A DNA stretch of 64,000 nucleotides from positions 56,734,053-56,798,052 of the forward strand of contig OX457027.1 of assembly GCA_949752745.1 (NCBI GenBank), given 5' to 3'. Origin of the DNA: Protula sp. h YS-2021 (lineage: Eukaryota > Annelida > Polychaeta > Sabellida > Serpulidae). The position numbers and the translations under genes are program-made. Below, piece by piece: positions 24,364 through 38,800 of the stretch; the first letter of the stretch is position 1; each line of letters begins with the position of its first letter. The notes below the pieces were generated by a model, which saw only the letters and a list, made by a program, of their open reading frames with translations, did no database searches and was not told where the DNA came from.

Positions 24364-26226
24364 GAGGGATTAGACGATGAAACAGGGGAGAGGTGGGCTA
24401 GGGTTTGAGTGCAGAGGACAGTTTTGCATGCAGAAGTGTACGCTCATGTTGAACATAATTCAAGTAGACTTATCAAATTTGATTATGGCATCGTTTGACA
24501 CATAGATTAGGATTCGGGTAAATAATTATGAATGCTTAGAAAGAAATAATCTTTAGCCAAATTTACCTAAGTACAAATAATTCATATAATTTATGGCTTT
24601 TACGCTTTATTATTTCTTAACGTTCCATCTTTGTTTTTTAATTCAAAATTTTGCTAATAGAACTGTGTAAGACGGAAACAGATTTACTTAATGACAACCT
24701 AAATAAATGGATTGCCACATGAAAATAACATGTCGAATGCTTCCCCAACAACGCAAAACTCCACATTATTCACAATTAAGAAGTAGCATTTGGCGGGAAG
24801 GGGGGGGGTTGAAACAGTTTGAAAACATTACCAAGCCCCCTCCATATCCAAGCACTAAAACTCAGCGTATTTAGAATAAACTAATCATCGTTATTTACCT
24901 GAGTAAATAGTCATGGTCAAATGCTCAAAATCTCAAGCGTTCAGCTTCAGCTTCGACACTGTATGTTCTTGTAAAGTAATTTCTCCAGTCAATTTCACAA
25001 TCGATCCGATGACATCCTCACTGATATGGCTCTTTTCGTGAGACAAACACTTAAGACGACTTTAGCGCACAGATTTATCACCAGATTCTAACACTTTTGT
25101 TGCTTAGGACAGAATAACACATAAATTGCTCTGTCCTCTTTCACGTTTTCACTGCAACTGAAAACTCTCTTAACAAGGATGTAAAAATAAGCCACTTCAA
25201 ATATACTGAAGCCTTTATGAAGTGATGTGTCATACCCCACATATGTTGCAATGGCACATTCACCCCACCCCCCATCCCCCCTCCCCAAAAAAGGTCACGG
25301 TAGGAGCAAAGCGGCTATACATCTTATTCTGTAAAATTTTCCTGTTCCTTGATTTGCCGCAGTTCAAGAGTTTTGAAAGAAAATTATATCACGAGATATG
25401 ACAATTATCTCATTATGGTACAAAATAAAGATGTATAAAGGTGTATAAAAGTTATTATGCATAGAGGAGAATGCACGAAGCATTAAAATCATTGTTGAAC
25501 TTCAGATAATAATAAAAAAATAACCTAGAAACATTTGTATCCAAAGGATGGAAAAGTCTGGTGAACATTTTTTGCATCTTTAAAATAAAACCTTTATCTG
25601 GCTTTGGCGTCGTTTAAAAAGGAGTAATCTCTTCTCAGTCTAAGGGTTTCATAATCCACTTTGTAAATCTCAATGTCGGTCGTGATGTTAAGTCAGACAT
25701 TCAGTATTCATCAGGTTTTGCAGAGTAATAACATTAATCGTCGCTTCTTTTTTTTTTAAATGAAAAAAAAAAAGAATTTAGTACGGTCTTTAATGGCAAC
25801 TGTGGTGGAAATGTTTAAAGGAGATTTTATTTAAGTATTTTGTTGCGGAAACAGTTGATTCACAAGGCGTGTTCTGTTAAGTACAATTACTTACAACACA
25901 ACAGATCGTTTAATGGCTATTCCCAGCGGAGGGCTAATGACCCCTCAGAAGGGATAGTCATCCAACGACCAACGACAATATGTTTGTAAAGTGTTATTTC
26001 ATAAACATCCTTTATTCTGCTCAAGATAATTCTACTTTTTGTTATTATTATTTTTTTTCAAACCATCCTGTTAGAATATTTTTACGTAAGTCCTTTGTAC
26101 CGAAACACAGCCTCCTTCATGAATGTTTTTAAATTTTTGTAAGAAAATTCAGTTAAGGATCATGCTCCAGTGCATTTAAGCGTCTGTCTGCGTGTTTTTG
26201 GATGTTTGCTGATTATTTCTTCATGC
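24364..26226. other. RREB1 intron 1 segment without recognised genes
   Basis: AT-rich with a G run near 24800. No gene or element identified. Confidence 0.4.
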
Positions 26227-26415
<189 letters not shown>

Positions 26416-28190
26416 GATATTATTATTTATCATGCTATTTTTTAATTGTTATATTGCTGTGACAATAGGGCGCGAGAATTTATGTTTTTGTTTTTACAGA
26501 ACAGTATCACAGACGCATAATTCAACATGTGTATGAACATCTACCTCATGCTGAGGATGGAGTCTGTACTTTGATGTGTGTATATTAAGTGCATGCCTTG
26601 TAAGAGGGTAGTGCGGTCTGATATCGCTTGGACGGAAGCAGTATTCTACCGATATAGGATGTTGTGCGGTTAAGGGTTTTCCAATAAGTAAATCGTACTG
26701 TGCACCTGTTGGTGCTGAAACCACTAAGTCCTTTATCAGAGCCCTAAACACAAGTTTATAAATCCTGTTTATAGCAGCAAATTAACTAATCAGGTAATTG
26801 ATACTATATTGGGAGATTTGGTCATGCGAGTTTTTACATAACCACGATTAAGATGAATAATTCATATTTGGTTAAGCTTTATTCTATTTATATTTATTTT
26901 ACAACGATTAATAATTCTAGATATACAAATTCAGCTCGAGTCGCCCCTGGTAGAAGATCCGTGGTCACATAGTATCTTATATTGCAACTTGGCAATGACC
27001 AGTCCCATCGGAAATATTATTTCATGATGTGTCACCACATCCAATACCCATTTAAGGCTGGCTTGCTTATTTCTCGTGTACATTCTGGCGTGGCCATTTT
27101 ACAATTTAAGGAATTGGACGGGTGATTTTTTTTTTGTCAAACCGGGAGGTCACCATTTATTGTAGCTTTATAATCGTCATAAAATCATAAAATTTAATAA
27201 ACAAATGGTCACCGTTATCTCCACAATAGTCTGGGGACAATGCAGTCCATTGGTTATTCATTACAGATGTAGTCAGGACCATACCATTACAAATTACTCA
27301 GCTAATTAATTTAAGCATTTTTTTAATCATGAAGAGTACATATTTTTGCATTTGGTAAATACTGCCCAGACGATGCTGTGAGCACATTCCTGGGAAGATG
27401 GCGTTTGGTAGGGGGGAAGGCGGTACTGCGCCACAAAAGAGTTGGTTATGAACTTAGATGGCAATGAATTTTTCAGTGACACCGAAGGATGCTGCGCAAT
27501 CGCTCTCAGCAAAGCGATTGGCCGTCATAAACTATGCATGGGCAGCTCTATCGTTTGGCCACCCCTGTCGGGAAAATCAATGCACCGTTGAATATGACTC
27601 TTCTTGGATTACAAGTCACGCATCAAGTGATTCTGTTACAGCATCTCGATAAAAGAAACCAGTTCTGCGATGCATCAATTGGATATACGCAACCGGAGAA
27701 CGCTGCGATTGTGCAGCTACTTCGCTATTTAAATGATTCCCAATTTACATCAGTAAACTTGCGAAGACAGCCTCTTGGTTCACAAAAAAACCATAAACTG
27801 CAGCCTCTTTGAAATACTTACATAAATACCCATCCTAATAACAGACCAGGAAATAATTATCTATATAAAAAGCATGTAAATTCAAATACCATCAATGGCA
27901 AAATAACTCGTTCGTCTTATGTTTTTTTTTAAAGCATAATCGAGCAAAAAGATCTTGATTAATACCGCGTTGATAAAGAGAGCTTCATAACACTTGATGA
28001 TGTGGAGTTTTCATGCAACCACAAAAAAAACCGAAACAGGCCGAGACATTGGCCGAAACAGGCCGAAGCACCGTAAAGGAACTCTAAAAGGTCCTCCGGT
28101 GACAAGAAGCACATTTAGAAACACTGCTGTCGGTACTTCTTAATTTTCGTCTATTTATCAGTTTAATTCAATTGAAGAGGAGGGGGCAAA
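26416..28190. other. RREB1 intron 1 segment without recognised genes
   Basis: No exon supported. A short duplication of the words GGCCGA and AACA lies at about 28028-28072. Confidence 0.4.
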
Positions 28191-28236
28191 GGAAGAAGAA
28201 GAAGAAGAAGAATAAGAAGAAGAAGAAGAAGAAGAA
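28191..28236. repeat. (GAA)n microsatellite
   Basis: Tandem GAA/AAG trinucleotides with one AAT interruption. Confidence 0.9.
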
Positions 28237-28856
28237 TCCGGAACATCAACAGATCGGTCTCTTCCGTTTCATCTGTAATGCAAGGCAGAGTAACTTCAAT
28301 AATTAAATACATAGTCCACGCTGATAAGAGTGTTATGGCTGCCCATTTGTCGGATTATTTATTCAAAAGTGCTTTTGATATCGGCGCTTTTATTGAACAC
28401 CAGTGAGTTTTCTTATGATGGCTGCAGTCCCATTAGCGCTTCTGTGGTGACATTCTGTTTAATAAGTCATTATTTGGTCTCTTAATGGTCGGCAATGACA
28501 AGTAAATAGCAAACGGATTTTCCTGTTACCTATATAAGAGGATTGAATTTGCCTACTAAAACATCTTTTCCTTCAAAAGAAGCACACTTGTTGCTTGAAT
28601 AAAGAACAATTTGTCTCGCAATTCATCGTTTGATATTAGAAAATATTCGGAACAATTTCCCAATGTTTCTTTGTGCCCAAGCCGAGATGTCTCAACTTGC
28701 AGACCATTATTAAAACTAACATGTCATCTACTATTTATATAACGAATGAGAGAGGGGCGGGGTGGTAAAAGAATTGTAACAATAATATAAACCAATTTCT
28801 GCAACCGTAACAAGTTGTTCATCTTCTTTAAAATGAAGGAATAGCTGCACCTATGT
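28237..28856. other. RREB1 intron 1 segment without recognised genes
   Basis: No exon or element identified between the GAA microsatellite and the 52-bp minisatellite. A mixed-composition patch at about 28420-28530 (including GTCTCTTAATGGTCGGC) could be regulatory. Confidence 0.35.
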
Positions 28857-29250
28857 ATTTGTATATTGAAGGACTTTGTCTCTTGTGTTGTCTCTCTGAA
28901 CATATGCATCTATATCGAAGGACTCTCTCTGTCTCTCGTGTTGTCGCTATAGACATATACATCTATATCAAGGGACTCACACACATACGTATATATATAT
29001 CGAGGGACTTTCCTTATCTCGGGTGTTGTGTTTATAGACATAAAAATCTATATCGAGAGATTCTCACTGTCTCTGGCGATGTCTCTATAGACATATACAT
29101 CTATATCAACGGACTCTCGCTTTCTTTTGTGTTCCCCATAGATATATACATCTATATCGAGGGATTCGCGTCGTCTCTTGTCTTATCTCTATAGACATAT
29201 ACATCGAGGGGCCGTCTCGCGTGCTGTCTCTATACATATACACCTATGTT
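28857..29250. repeat. ~52-bp minisatellite, about 8 degenerate copies
   Basis: Each unit contains ACATCTATATCGAGGGACTC followed by a CTCTCGTGTTGTC-like stretch and CTATAGACATAT. Anchor words recur about every 50 bp (28909, 28961, 29046, 29099, 29151). A + strand frame runs through it but only reflects the repeat. Confidence 0.8.
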
Positions 29251-29265
29251 ACAGTGAATTGAAGC

Positions 29266-29851
29266 GGGTGTAGGACAAAATACCACCGGACATAATACCA
29301 CCGGACAAAATACCACCGGACATAATACCACCAAGGAAATGAAAACTAGGACAAAATACCACCACAATCTTCTATTGCTTTCTCTGATCACCGGAGCTAT
29401 TTATAACTGAATGTAACCAAAGCGGGGTACGGAAAAAATGGCAACGGAAATAATGGCAACGGAAAATATGGCAAGTGGAAATAATGGCAACGGAAAAATG
29501 GCAAAGTGAAAAAAAACGCAAAACAAACGTAAAATTACATTCACTGAGGACATTGTACTTTACTGTAACTGCTCTTTTTTGTAGATCCTAGTTAGTTTAT
29601 TGACGCGGTTTATTGCTGTTGATATTGGTTTAAATTCTTCTCATTTTAGTGCCCTATTTATATGCGGAAAGTCTCGCGTCATAGTTGAGCTTCTTGCATG
29701 ACTGGACGCCACCGAGTCTGCGTTGTTACGCTGTATAATAATAAGGTACCTTTGGTGGTATTTTGTCCCAGTTTTCATTTCCTTGGTGGTATTATATCCG
29801 GTGGTATTTTGCCCGGTGGTATTATGTCCGGTGGTATTTTGTCCGGTTCCC
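29266..29851. mobile_element. Foldback DNA transposon, 586 bp, with 8-bp target duplication
   Basis: Flanked by ATTGAAGC at 29258-29265 and 29852-29859. Inverted arms of about 99 bp (29266-29364, 29753-29851) start GGGTGTAGGACAAAA and GGGAACCGGACAAAA. They consist of 15-bp words GGACAAAATACCACC and GGACATAATACCACC in alternation, then AAGGAAATGAAAACT and a further word. The core carries a second, unrelated word array (29426-29510) and no transposase. Confidence 0.85.
29426..29510 (+). mobile_element. Single word-repeat arm nested in the 29266-29851 element
   Basis: Begins GGTACGGAAAAAATGGCAAC and continues with about five copies of a 14-15-bp word (GGAAATAATGGCAAC). The first bases follow the same terminal pattern as the complete elements, but no partner arm is present. 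Confidence 0.45.
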
Positions 29852-29859
29852 ATTGAAGC

Positions 29860-30737
29860 AATGACGTCACAACGACACTGGAATTCGGTCAATCTATCAA
29901 ATCTGCTAAATATGATTTTGTTATCATGTTGTTTGCAGTTTATAGAATCTATCAAAATTTGGTCTAAGATAGCTGTAGTATTATGTCCATTACTAATTTA
30001 TGTTTTTGTTGTTTTTTTATGAAAATATTTAAAAAATATATGTTCTAAAGAAATTGCCAATTTGCAAAAATAAATACGTTGCAAAAATAACAAATAACTA
30101 TAGGGAGGGAAGATGTTGAGTTTTTTAGGCCTTGACATCAGGCGTTGTTATGTACATTATAATTACGCATATATAAATACATAAATGTGTATAAAAAGGG
30201 CCTCTTTTGAAGTTAATATTGCGTTCACTGTGACTTTGTTCGAATGCATTTTGTGGCACGATGCATATGCGAAAAATGCCTTGTGCCTTTTCTTATTATT
30301 TTTTATACATGTAAAAAACAGTAACGCTTAGTACAGAAAATACTATAGAAATTGAAATAATTTTTTCTGATGCTTCATAATCAAAATGTAACCCTTAGAA
30401 GACTGTTACACTTAGCCCGAACCGACGATTTTACGCCTCAACAAAATACATTATTTATGACAAGATGCTAGCATCGTGAAGAGCGAACATTTCAGTTCCT
30501 TTTAGATTTATAAATTGCTTTTCTTTACAAGCTTTTAAAGTATTGGTGAATTATGATGAAGAGGGGTTTAAAAGCGGGGGTACATGAAAAGGTTTCAACA
30601 GCAGGCCTGGAAAAGAAAAATAAAAATAAAACATCATTTCCCACTTGTTGGGCTTTAACAGCTGCCGTTCGTATTATATAGCCTGTAGTCTGCAGTAATT
30701 TACTACAACAATCTGGAAAAGGACAATCTAATAGGTG
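29860..30737. other. RREB1 intron 1 segment without recognised genes
   Basis: AT-rich, no exon supported. Confidence 0.4.
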
Positions 30738-30986
<249 letters not shown>

Positions 30987-33900
30987 CTAACCCTGGCCTC
31001 TTTCTGCACCAGTCTCATGACAAGACATGACGTCAGCATCTAATAAAGAATATCACCTACCCAAAATAGATAGTTTGCTCAAAAAGTTCATTCTCTTTTA
31101 ATGACATTTCAAGGGCAGAATTTGCATGTGACAATTTTAAAATCAGATCTGCCGATTTCACTAAAAATGGTGTTCTTAAAAAACTTCACAGCTGGAATAA
31201 TCTTGTTATCACAATTTCCGAATTTACACAAAAGACCCGAGCACAGGTGTTCCCATAACTGTGCCCGGTGGTATACTAATGCAAAAAGTATGCGATTGAA
31301 AAACACAAGTACCCACTTAATAAAAACTTTGTTGTTAACATTTCAAATAACTCTTTGATCGTCTTTTATTTGTAATCACATGTATTCAAGCATCTCTCTA
31401 AAATTGTTGAAGTTTGGTGTTCATTTTTTGGGGGCTTTGATAACAGTGCATGCACCGCTCTACTTAAATATTAATTCCTGTCTTTTTTTACTGCATTCAG
31501 TTATAAATGCAAATACGTATAATCATAAAAATTATTATAGCGTTTCAATATATGGACCCACCATAACTAACTGATATTAAGGATGCGTTATACATTGACT
31601 AATTGACCACAAACACGCGTATGATTGACACCGTTCCTATTTTATTGTCTACTGGAGGATGGTAGCACTACAAGTCATCTCTGCTATGTTATTCGTGGAC
31701 AGGAATTACATTCACAGAAGAACATATCAATTTCCTGTAACAAAATCGCGTGTTTTTAATAATGATTGTTTCACTTGACTTGATGAAAAATCCTGGAAAA
31801 AAGTTAAATCCATATGTGGAAAACATAATGGATATTTTTTTTAATAAATAGGCCAGTCTTTACTTCCTTCACTTAGTTACTTGGATGGGTTAATTTACTA
31901 CGGGAAGGTAGGAATACGCCAGAGCTTATATCTGGTCATAGGCGTGGATATGAAATTCTGACTTCTGTCCCCAATTCACGAAACTCTTTTTAATCCAATC
32001 CAATTTCTACGGACCTCAGGACTTACTCGGGACGTCTACGTAATTTCTGTTTCTTTTATTTTTAGGCCTGCAGCAAAGCTGAGAAAAGGCGTCTATTGAA
32101 CCCATCGCATCAGTGAAAAATCAACGAAGATTCCATTTTTTTTTAAATTAAAATATTATTTAATGATGAAAACACCTATCAAACCAAAAAAAAAAAGAAA
32201 GAAAGAAAGAAAAAACCATCTCCTCGACAGCATTACGGAAAAATACCCATGAGCGACACAAAAGTGCTTTAGTAAATAGCTTCTATTAAACTTCCTCACT
32301 GATTGGTTTTTGTATAAATATTTACTGAATAAGAGACCCGACATCCATTGACGTATATATATATATATATATATATATAATAATCATCGTATATCATCAT
32401 CATGACTCTTGCCTTTGGGGGCAGGGGGGGGGGAGGATAGGGAAGAAGGGAGCCACCTTTATCCTCGGAATAATACTTGATTATCAAACTTCCACTTGAG
32501 CAAGCATCTAAGACCCATGGCCTCTGGCGATGCTGCTATTTGTCCAATGTGTGTGGGACTTTTCTCGATACTCCTGGATCTTTTCTTCGCATTCATTCTA
32601 AATCTCAGTGTTTGCTTAAACGCACGAGTCCTTTGCCAATAACACGATCTGCGTCACCATGGTCGCTATTTCTTTATCATTCATTTCTCCCTTTGAAATA
32701 TTAATGTTATTAGTAACTAATGATATGCTATCAGTAGCCACAAGCATCCACGAATTGTGATCAAATTTCCTATTTCGAAACATCCACATTTAAGACTAAA
32801 TTGTTTAATACAAATTGTTTTATTAACATAGCCAGAACCAGACAAATCACAGATCGGGGGATTTAATAATAATTATACAGGCATTTCTTTAATAATAGTT
32901 TGGAAATCAAATTAAAATGATATCAGTAATACATTATTTTAAGATTTTAAGGCAACGTTTTGCGGGGTTTATTTAACACAATGAGGCTTATAGGACAATT
33001 GGACAAAGAATATTAAACTGTCTGCTGGCAAAACCAACAGTACTACGCAATTTATATATATATATAATGAGTTTCTAGGATGGAATTTAAACTGAACCTA
33101 AGCTCTATATGTATATAGTGTAAGGCAGGAGATATAATCGTAAACTGGACATTGGCAAACCATTCTGGTATCCCTTAATGTTGCATATCAAAGATCAGTT
33201 CGAAAAAGATAACAGTGTCGATAGCATCGGTGTAGTAGGTGGAAAATAAAACAGACACGCATATTCCCTATTTGTTTCAACCACCCCCCCCCCCCCGTGG
33301 ATTTAACTAAGTGAAGGTTCTGCCTGTAAAACACCGAAGGAGAGGCGACCTCGATACGACCATCTCGTAACAATCTGACGCAGACGTGATGCAGCTAATT
33401 CCGTTGTTTTTGTCAGAGCCTGAAACTAAATAGGGATTCTCAAAATGCCACATAAATGGAATGAAGTCGTGTTTGATAGAAATATCAGTTTTTATTCGGT
33501 TCATTCTTTTTTTACTTCTTATTTAAATGCCAACAAAGCACGGCATTTCAAACGGGACCTTAATTGTATTGTTATCGTGGGAGACTTAAACGCAGACAAA
33601 TCCATCACTGAAGTCAAATTTTGGAATCTATGCATTTTAAAACAATTACTGTTAACACCATTTGCTAATACGCTTCGTTGTTGCCCCCTCCCTCAAAATC
33701 GCCGATATGGCAACGCACCGTGAATTCGCACCAAATATATGAATGCCCTTGGCAGAGCTTTTAGACTTGAGACTCGATCGGGCGTACATTGTGCCGCGGA
33801 TAGCTGAGTATATGTACACATCGCCGATCGTGCGTAATGAGGCATGCATATCAGCCATTGGAACTGCTACCGTTAATCCTAGCTTCTGTTGGGACACATA

Positions 33901-36900
33901 CTTGCATAATAATATATAAGAGAAATAAGAGACGCTGCTGGTGGAGAGCTTCAACAAAAAAAATCACCCATTTCTAAGCCTTTATGTTTACACAAATGCT
34001 GGGGATAAAAACGTAGAAGGGAGAGAAATGCATTGTGTAGTTAGGCTCCTGGGCAGCTTAAAAGTCATGTTGAGGATACAAAGAGGCCTTATAAGGGACG
34101 ATGGGACTCAACTTGTTGCTGAAATATAAACAGTTGAATTGGGTTCGCACACAAAAAAAGAGTGATCACGAAAGCAGTGCTTATCCACACAGTCGGGATA
34201 ATCCGCTTAGCGACGCACAATAAAATCACCTCATCTTGATCCGCCTTATGGCTTCTGAGGCCTTCCGAATGAGGCACAAACTGACGTGTGTTTTCTGGAT
34301 TAGATCCAGATCCGTAAGAAGCAAATCCGTGCATTCATCGACCACTGGCCCGAGTCATCTGGTCTTTTGTGCCTAAAGAAACACGCAGAAACATTGGGTT
34401 GCCCTTTCTATTCCTGCATACGAAGTACAACCTTAGTACTCCGGATTATTCATCCATCTACTTTAGCAAACATAGCCAGCATGGTGGATTTAACACGGGT
34501 ATTGTGTTACCCGTAATGTGCATTATGCTTCACCACTCGTTCTGAGAGCATCACTAAGGTGATCAACATAAATAATGCCACCGAACGCAAATATAAATCC
34601 TTCTGTCACATTACAAACACCTCGACAGGGGGGAACATTCTTGCGACATCTGAAGCGGGATGTTCGATGCATAATCCGCAATGTCAATACACTTAATAAT
34701 CTGGGTCCCGATGGCAAAATGGGGGGAGGGAGGGTGGCGAGAACGAGATATAGAAATAGTGCCAACTCTTGTAATTCTACCTGGATGTTATGATAACACA
34801 GGATTCCTTAATCATCTCTTATAAACTTCCTTGAATGTTTTGTTTTTTTTACAATCTGCCAACTGATTTAATGTATGATAATCATATATCAGCGATAAGC
34901 TAAAATCGTGATTCGTGGTTATAAAACTGTTCATCTCAACACGTAGAACTTCATTTCAAAACCGAATTAGTTTTATAAATAAATGCTACTGCAGTAAGAA
35001 AACACCAGGAAGAAAGATCCAAACGATTTGGTGACTACTTTGAAAAGTCACGAACATAAACATCATTTCCCTGCATCGGTGTTGAAGTCCCCTCCTATGA
35101 ACATTCTTGTTGTATATGAACAAACTTAGGAGGTTTCAACCCCCTTCTTCCTTAGCAGGAAGCCGTCAGATGCACTTGACCAAATATATTAACTTCTAGT
35201 AAGAAACTGATTAAATAGTTTTCAAGGATAACAGTTCCATTATTTGACTGACTACAGTATATAGTATTCTAGTTTTAGTCGGGTTTTCTCGAACAATGTA
35301 ACTCTTGTTGTTGCTTCAGCTCACTGTAACAACACACAGATGCTGTTTCACCCGCAAAGAACCTGTAATGGAAGGCTTAAGAGAACCCCCATCACCCCAT
35401 AAGGTCAATCTGTCCAATCAACCTGTAAAAACTACATTTGAATAAAGGCACGCATCAACGCTGTGTAATCTATCGGCAGATATTAATACATTAAATATAC
35501 AAAGGGGGGAAAACCTTTCCATCTTTTAACTCAACACCTGCATACAGGTTGAACTAAAAAGATGCTGTCGTATAAAAATGACACCGCACATCAAAAGACT
35601 GCCCCAGGGTTAGAATACATATACATCCCACTTGAGACGGCATTTATAAAGACTAGAGGACTGGTAAAAATAATATCACTATAGAGGTATGGGATTATAA
35701 TTTCAATAAAATAATAGTCTATTAAATAAAAAAGAAGGATGGGAAATTGGCTGCATCCACTGAGCTATAAACAGAATGAAGGCGTTTATTTGATTTGGCA
35801 TAAAATTTAGAAATTTTCTCAAGGGCGTATTTTAATAAGAGCGTTCAAATATTGTCTTTTCTGATGTAGTAGACATTTTCAGGTGGTTTACAGTAGTGCC
35901 AGCAAGTTAAATTCATCTTATATCGCTAAAGCGAGTCTATTATATGCAGTGTTTCTAAATTTTACTGCTTCTCACAGAACGACATCTCATACGCTTTATC
36001 CGCAAACTGCATTTTTACATAGTAAAATCTCTTTCCTAAATCCTGTTGGTTGAGAGTGTATTTTGCACAATCGTTGAGGAATCAATTTTTTGCGGTCACC
36101 AAACCGTAAACTGTTCGTTGTGACGAACCCAGACTTGAAACCCTATAGGTTCTCATATATACGAAATCGCACGAAGGCACCTAATAGTCGTTTTGGTCAA
36201 AATCTAAAATAAAAACCCGAGACCACCATGACGTAAGTTTTATGTGGTCGTCACGACGCCGATTCCAGGTCAGTTTTTTATCCACAGAACGATTTAGCGG
36301 ATAAAAACAAAATAGCAGCTTTTTAATGCTAGATTATAAAACTTTCGATAACTGGAATGCATAATTCTGAGACTTATCAATTCTTGTTCAGCTCTGGAAA
36401 AGACTTGCAATAAGTAAACTCTGTGTTTAATGTGATAGATCTGCGCGTGCCTGCATACATTAAATTATGTGAATATACCGAAAAATTATTTTTAGTTTCG
36501 GTCTCGGAGTGATTAAACGGGTCTTCTTATCAATAACGCTTCAATATGAATTATGCGTATTATTATATAAATTTCCAACATTTACCCCTTTAAAATATTT
36601 TAATAACATTTCTGTAGTGCTTTCAAGCCCACGCAATTTTTCGCATTACTTGCATCTTCAAAAAGCAACCAAGAACTTCAAAAGAATCTTTTGGTGTGTG
36701 TCCCTTTTTGTTGCAACTCTTTCACTCGTTAAGACTCAAGTGCTCAGGACAAAAGCATCACAGAAATTTTAAGGAAGTTTTGAAATTTCCAATTTTTAAA
36801 AGCTATGCAGGTGTTGTTGCACTTCTGCAACCCCAAACGTTCTTCATCGTTCTTTTCTTAGCTTCTAAGCAACCACGTGCAATTACAACAAATATTATGG

Positions 36901-37555
36901 ATTATTAGCCCAGTGAAAATACAGATCATTCAAAATTTCGCCAAAACTTCAAATAAAAGGAAAGTAAAACTCAGTACATATCACTTGTAATTATTCATGA
37001 AAAGTAATTAATATTATAGTAAGGTAATAATTTAAAAGGCCCCTTAGTATCATACAGTGAAGGATTATTTACACCTGTCTGTGTTTAAAAGTCAAATATA
37101 AAACCTTGTATGTTTGGCATATTTTTTCGGTAATTTTGATGCAGTAATCTTCTTCTTTTTTTTTAACTGAAAAAATCATTGAATCACAAAGCTGTTGAAA
37201 TAATTCCTTTCTTTCTTCTGTTTGGCCTAAATTCTTGTTATACTTTTGCTGTTGCCCATAAAACAGTTATTCGCTTACAATGAACCGTTTCAGATTCAAG
37301 AGTCTGAGAACACCACTTTGAAAAGAATTGTCGTAACATACCCTAAATCCTACTTTGACCCGTGTATAGCCAGTCACTTTCTCTAGATAAGATATATTCT
37401 TTAGCGGAAGTCCACCCAAATCAACATCTCATAGTAATAAGATAAAATTCAGCGGACTGGACTTGATTTTGATAAATCATAACTGCAAGGCGAACTGCTG
37501 AAGGGAATCAAACTAAGGAATGCCGTTTTTTATGTTAATGGCCGCATTTGAGGTA
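30987..37555. other. RREB1 intron 1 segment without recognised genes
   Basis: AT-rich. Contains small simple repeats: AAAG at about 32195-32212, TA at 32355-32378 and a C run at about 33284-33297. No coding exon or RNA gene recognised. Confidence 0.4.
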
Positions 37556-37765
37556 TCAATAATTATTTCAAGATATATAAATTAATTTTAGATATTTAAA
37601 ATTATTTCTGATATCTGGAACACAACCTGAGATATCTAAAACTGATTTTAAGATATCTGAAACACAATTTTAGATATCCTAAAATTTAGTTTTACATAAT
37701 AAAAATTCTATTTTAGAATTCTAAAACTCAATTTTAGATCTCTTTAAATAATTGTTGATATCCCA
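37556..37765. repeat. Degenerate TTTAGATATCTAAAA-type repeats
   Basis: Variants of TTAGATATCTAAAATT recur about every 25-30 bp, many as self-complementary words around GATATC. Confidence 0.6.
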
Positions 37766-37905
37766 ATTTTGGTAGTAGATATGACAATGGTCTTCTGTAC
37801 GACAGAAAAAAAATTTTAAAAGTATCATCTGCTGTTATACACCATTTGTAGATGACACAAAAAAATATCTGTTATCTACTGAATGTAGTTTTGCAGAGTG
37901 TTCAC

Positions 37906-38057
37906 ACTGATGAGCATATTTACTACATGGTGTGAAATACTGGGCGGTTTATTTTAGCATTTGAATCCTGAAAACCGTAATACTGATGAGCATATTTACT
38001 ACATGGTGTGAAATACTGGACGGTTTATTTTAGCTTTTGAACCCTGAAAACCGTAAT
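37906..38057. repeat. 76-bp tandem duplication
   Basis: Two adjacent copies (37906-37981, 37982-38057) beginning ACTGATGAGCATATTTACTA and differing at only a few bases. A recent local duplication in intron 1. Confidence 0.85.
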
Positions 38058-38800
38058 ACCTGTAAGCTTAAGAGATCCTTTTGTTTGATTGCTTTTTTTT
38101 TTTGTTTTTTTTGTTTTTTGTTTCGCATTTTTTGTTATTCAATGATGAACACATTAGCAGTAATGCCCTGATGTAGCCACAAAAAATTAAAATCTTGAAA
38201 TCTAAGAAAATTATCTCATAATCAGCAGATAGCGTGTAGGGAGACAAATATGCTCATTTACATTTCAAAGTAATGCTTAACGGCCAAACTGTTAAAATTA
38301 TAAAACGTTAAAATAAGATCTCACTTTCCCATTAAAAATTCAAACAATGACAGCGTCGACACCGAACCACTCGAATAAACATTGCATCACCTGTTACGGT
38401 ATAATCCATTGCATTGCCGTTATTTCTTTCCACATATGTCAGCATAACAACAAAGCTACTAATCAATTTATTCAACCACTACATATGCCTATAAATGGCA
38501 GCCTAAAGACACATCAATAGGCACTACGTATGCCGATGGTTTATCCTGTCGAACGCTTTTGTATGCTCCATGCATTCAAACAAATTTCAGTCACAAGAGT
38601 TTTAATACTGTATCCATTAAATGCACACGTCATTGATATGGTATACTCTTTATTGCGTTTGCATCTTTGTGGCCTGTTCGAGTGTCCTGTGGTAATAAAA
38701 TCAGATGCTCGAAGAATAGTAAAGTCACAAGTGAACGGCATCGTGACCCTGTATTCATAAAACTAAACACGAGACAGCTTGCTATGGATACTCCACAAAG

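Noticed and set aside
23771..24372. Target site duplication for the 23780-24363 element
   Set aside because: The flanks (GATGTCACA and GAGGGATTA) do not match; no duplication can be claimed.
28853..29194. 113-codon repetitive frame (IYIYI... pattern)
   Set aside because: Translation of the 52-bp minisatellite.
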